Part shown: piece by piece, positions 4,018 through 6,029 of the stretch
Layout of the letters: every line of letters begins with the position of its first letter
Position numbering within the stretch: the first letter of the stretch is position 1
Assembly (NCBI GenBank): GCA_014378955.1
Contig: JACMMQ010000002.1
Location: 1 to 6,029, forward strand
DNA from: Clostridia bacterium
Lineage (GTDB): Bacteria > Bacillota > Clostridia > SK-Y3 > JACMMQ01
Length of the DNA stretch: 6,029 nucleotides
Reading direction: 5' to 3'
Notes under the pieces: model-generated
What the model saw: the letters and a program-made list of their open reading frames with translations, nothing else
Told to the model about the DNA's origin: nothing
The model's database searches: none
Made by a program: the position numbers and the translations under genes

Positions 4018-6029
4018 ATGTCAAAAAGAATTTTAGCACTCACACTCTCGTTTATGATGCTGTTTAGTATTTGTAGCACAGGGCTATCAGCAATCAGCGT
4101 ATTTGCAGCTGGCGGTCATGTAGCAGGTGCAGATGTGTTACTCGCAAAGGATGATGTATGGAAATACTTGGTGACGAAGGATGACATTGGCACACCATTT
4201 CGTGCTGTAAACTATGATGATGCAGCGTGGAGCAGTGGAAAAGGTGCACTTGGCTTCGGAGATGATTTTTCTGAAACAGATGCAACATTACCAATCGGAA
4301 CGGTCATTGGCTATGGCGGTGATGCGAGCAACAAAAACATAACCACATATTTTCGTAAAAAGTTTAATGTAACAAACCTAGCGAATTATGCAAACATGGA
4401 AATTTATGTACATGCAGACGATGGTGCGGTTGTGTACTTAAATGGAACAGAGCTATTCCGCCGTGGTATTGCGGATGGCGAGACAGTGACCTATACAACA
4501 AGCGCAAGATTTTCACCAAAGGAAGAGACCTTTACCGTTCCCAAAACCCTTTTTGTACAAGGTGAAAACACCTTATCGGCAGAGGTGCATCAAGATAATG
4601 GCACAAGCTCAGACCTTTGGTTTGAAATGTCCATCAAGGGCTTGGTTGCAGGTGTAACGGCATCACCCTCCCCGAGTCCAGCACCAATTGTTGACCCAGC
4701 TGCACCATTGGGCACAGTGAGCAAAATCACAGCAACCTTCAATGGTGACACAACCACAGCAAAAGGCATTACCTGGTACACGACCCAAAAATCTGGCAAT
4801 TCCGATTTGCAGGTGGTTAAAAAAACAAGTGCAACTGCTGATTTTGAGAATGCGACTAAGTTCACAGGCAGAGTTTCTATCGCAACTAACGCTGCGACAG
4901 AATTGGTACATAAGGCAGAAGCGACAGGCTTAATGGCTGGCACAACCTATTTTTATCGTGTTGGCGACGAGGCGCTTAACCTTTGGAGTGAAGTAGGCAC
5001 ATTTAAAACAGCCAATGCAAATGGTGCGTTCACCTTTATCGATTTAGCAGATACACAAGCAAAGGATGAGTCTGAAGCAACCCTATCGTCTGAAACCATT
5101 GCAAAATCGCTTGCAACGGTGAGCAATGCGGATTTCGTAGCGCTCAATGGTGACATTGTGGATACTGGTTCAAACGAAGCACAATGGAACTGGGTGCTTG
5201 GTCATTCACAAGCAAGCTTGCTCAATACAACGTTAGTGGCAGCGCCAGGCAATCACGAGGCACAAGCCAATTCCTACATGGAACATTTGAATGTAAAGCC
5301 TGCACCAAATTCCCCTACAACAAGCGGTGCTTATTTCTCCTATAATTATAGCAATGCACATTTTATGGTGTTAAACAACAATGAAACCTCCACACAGTAT
5401 TCAGATTTTACACCGGCACAAATCCAGTGGATGAAGGACGATGCGGCGGCGGCAAAGACAGCAGGGGCTAAGTGGATTATCATCATCATGCACAAGGGAC
5501 CGTACACAACCTCAAACCATGCGACGGACAGTGACATCATGGGCGCAACAGGCGTAAGAACATTGGTGGCACCCATCATGGCAGAAATTGGTGCAGACAT
5601 GGTATTGCAAGGGCATGACCACATCTACGCACGCTCTAAGCCAATCAAAAACGGCACAGCAACAGCGACGACAAAAATTACAGAATTGCTAAACGGCAGA
5701 AATGTAGAATACACCGTCAACCCAGACGGTAGCATATTTGTTACGCCTAACACAGCAGGACCTAAGGTTTATTATAGAAATAAAACAATCGCACCAAGCT
5801 ATTATGACCTGTTTGAGCTTGCGGATGAACACCATGCAGCGGCTTATGGCGCAGAGCCTTCTGATCCTTCAAGACCTGTACGTGGACAAATTCAAAACTT
5901 TATGGGCATTACGGTAGATGGCGACAAGCTTACAGCGATTACCTACGAAATCGACCAAAGCAAGGACAATGCACAGCCGTACATTATTGACCAATTCGGT
6001 ATTATCAAAAAGGAATACAAGGATTATTA
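4018..6029 (+). CDS. Secreted purple-acid-phosphatase-like metallophosphoesterase, 3' open
   Basis: Exported phosphoesterase, at least 670 residues, running to the window edge. The last two bases are TA, so a stop could follow at once or the protein could continue. ATG 4018 follows GGAGGGG (4003-4009) by 8 bases. Residues 1-30 form a signal peptide with a likely cut after VFA (28-30); the only cysteine (19) is inside it and is not in a lipobox. Residues about 36-210 form a beta-sandwich, galactose-binding-like domain with YFRKKF (111-116), HADDGAVVYLNG (132-143) and VHQDNGTSSDLWFE (190-203). A Ser/Pro linker (216-223) leads to a fibronectin-III-like purple acid phosphatase N-terminal domain (about 230-335). 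The catalytic domain follows, with DTQ (345-347), GDIVD (378-382), GNHE (411-414), His492 in MHKGPY and GHDHIYAR (532-539), the five metal-binding blocks of calcineurin-like phosphoesterases. The tyrosine that gives purple acid phosphatases their colour is Asp382 here. Substrate unknown; phosphate scavenging is plausible. Confidence 0.92.
   Translation, partial: MSKRILALTLSFMMLFSICSTGLSAISVFAAGGHVAGADVLLAKDDVWKYLVTKDDIGTPFRAVNYDDAAWSSGKGALGFGDDFSETDATLPIGTVIGYGGDASNKNITTYFRKKFNVTNLANYANMEIYVHADDGAVVYLNGTELFRRGIADGETVTYTTSARFSPKEETFTVPKTLFVQGENTLSAEVHQDNGTSSDLWFEMSIKGLVAGVTASPSPSPAPIVDPAAPLGTVSKITATFNGDTTTAKGITWYTTQKSGNSDLQVVKKTSATADFENATKFTGRVSIATNAATELVHKAEATGLMAGTTYFYRVGDEALNLWSEVGTFKTANANGAFTFIDLADTQAKDESEATLSSETIAKSLATVSNADFVALNGDIVDTGSNEAQWNWVLGHSQASLLNTTLVAAPGNHEAQANSYMEHLNVKPAPNSPTTSGAYFSYNYSNAHFMVLNNNETSTQYSDFTPAQIQWMKDDAAAAKTAGAKWIIIIMHKGPYTTSNHATDSDIMGATGVRTLVAPIMAEIGADMVLQGHDHIYARSKPIKNGTATATTKITELLNGRNVEYTVNPDGSIFVTPNTAGPKVYYRNKTIAPSYYDLFELADEHHAAAYGAEPSDPSRPVRGQIQNFMGITVDGDKLTAITYEIDQSKDNAQPYIIDQFGIIKKEYKDY

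Noticed and set aside
4066..4083. Lipoprotein signal at the cysteine of the phosphoesterase signal peptide
   Set aside because: The residues before Cys19 (FSI) do not fit a lipobox, and a good signal peptidase I site follows at residues 28-30.
4590..5624. Minus-strand open frames opposite the phosphoesterase (for example 4590-4943, 4953-5156, 5346-5624)
   Set aside because: They lie entirely opposite a clear coding frame with catalytic motifs, and their proteins show no recognisable domains. They are antisense shadows of that gene.

Overview
The window looks like chromosomal DNA of a low- to mid-GC Gram-positive anaerobe, probably a clostridial Bacillota. The evidence is strong purine-rich Shine-Dalgarno sites, AT-rich intergenic DNA with consensus sigma-A promoters, a Bacillota-style signal peptide, and a thioredoxin-type glutathione peroxidase of the kind common in Clostridia. 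The genus cannot be fixed from the sequence. I see no phage, transposase, CRISPR, tRNA or rRNA.

Layout: (1) Positions 1-239 hold no credible gene. They contain a hairpin-rich block: degenerate heptamer repeats at the left edge, a perfect 13-bp-arm hairpin, further A/T hairpins and a GC hairpin just after the permease stop. (2) Positions 240-2762 (minus) encode an 840-residue FtsX/MacB-type ABC transporter permease with two permease halves. It starts at TTG behind a G-rich ribosome binding site and has its own promoter. No ATPase partner is in the window. (3) Positions 2763-3232 are a 470-base divergent intergenic region with two outward-facing near-consensus promoters and three hairpins between them. 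(4) Positions 3233-3772 (plus) encode a 179-residue cysteine-type glutathione peroxidase, followed by a strong hairpin. (5) Positions 3773-4017 hold that hairpin, then a run of 11-base-spaced TTAACA-like repeats resembling a Pho box, then a TATAAT -10. (6) From 4018 to the window edge (plus) lies a secreted multidomain metallophosphoesterase of the purple-acid-phosphatase-like type. It is open at the right edge.

How the parts fit: the three genes appear to be separate transcription units, not one operon. The clearest functional link is between the Pho-box-like repeats and the secreted phosphoesterase behind them, which suggests phosphate-starvation control of an extracellular phosphate-scavenging enzyme. 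The glutathione peroxidase is probably a stand-alone peroxide-defence gene. The permease substrate is unknown. I found no convincing new multi-gene system; the most interesting items are the putative Pho-box array, the hairpin-rich left edge and the apparently orphan permease.
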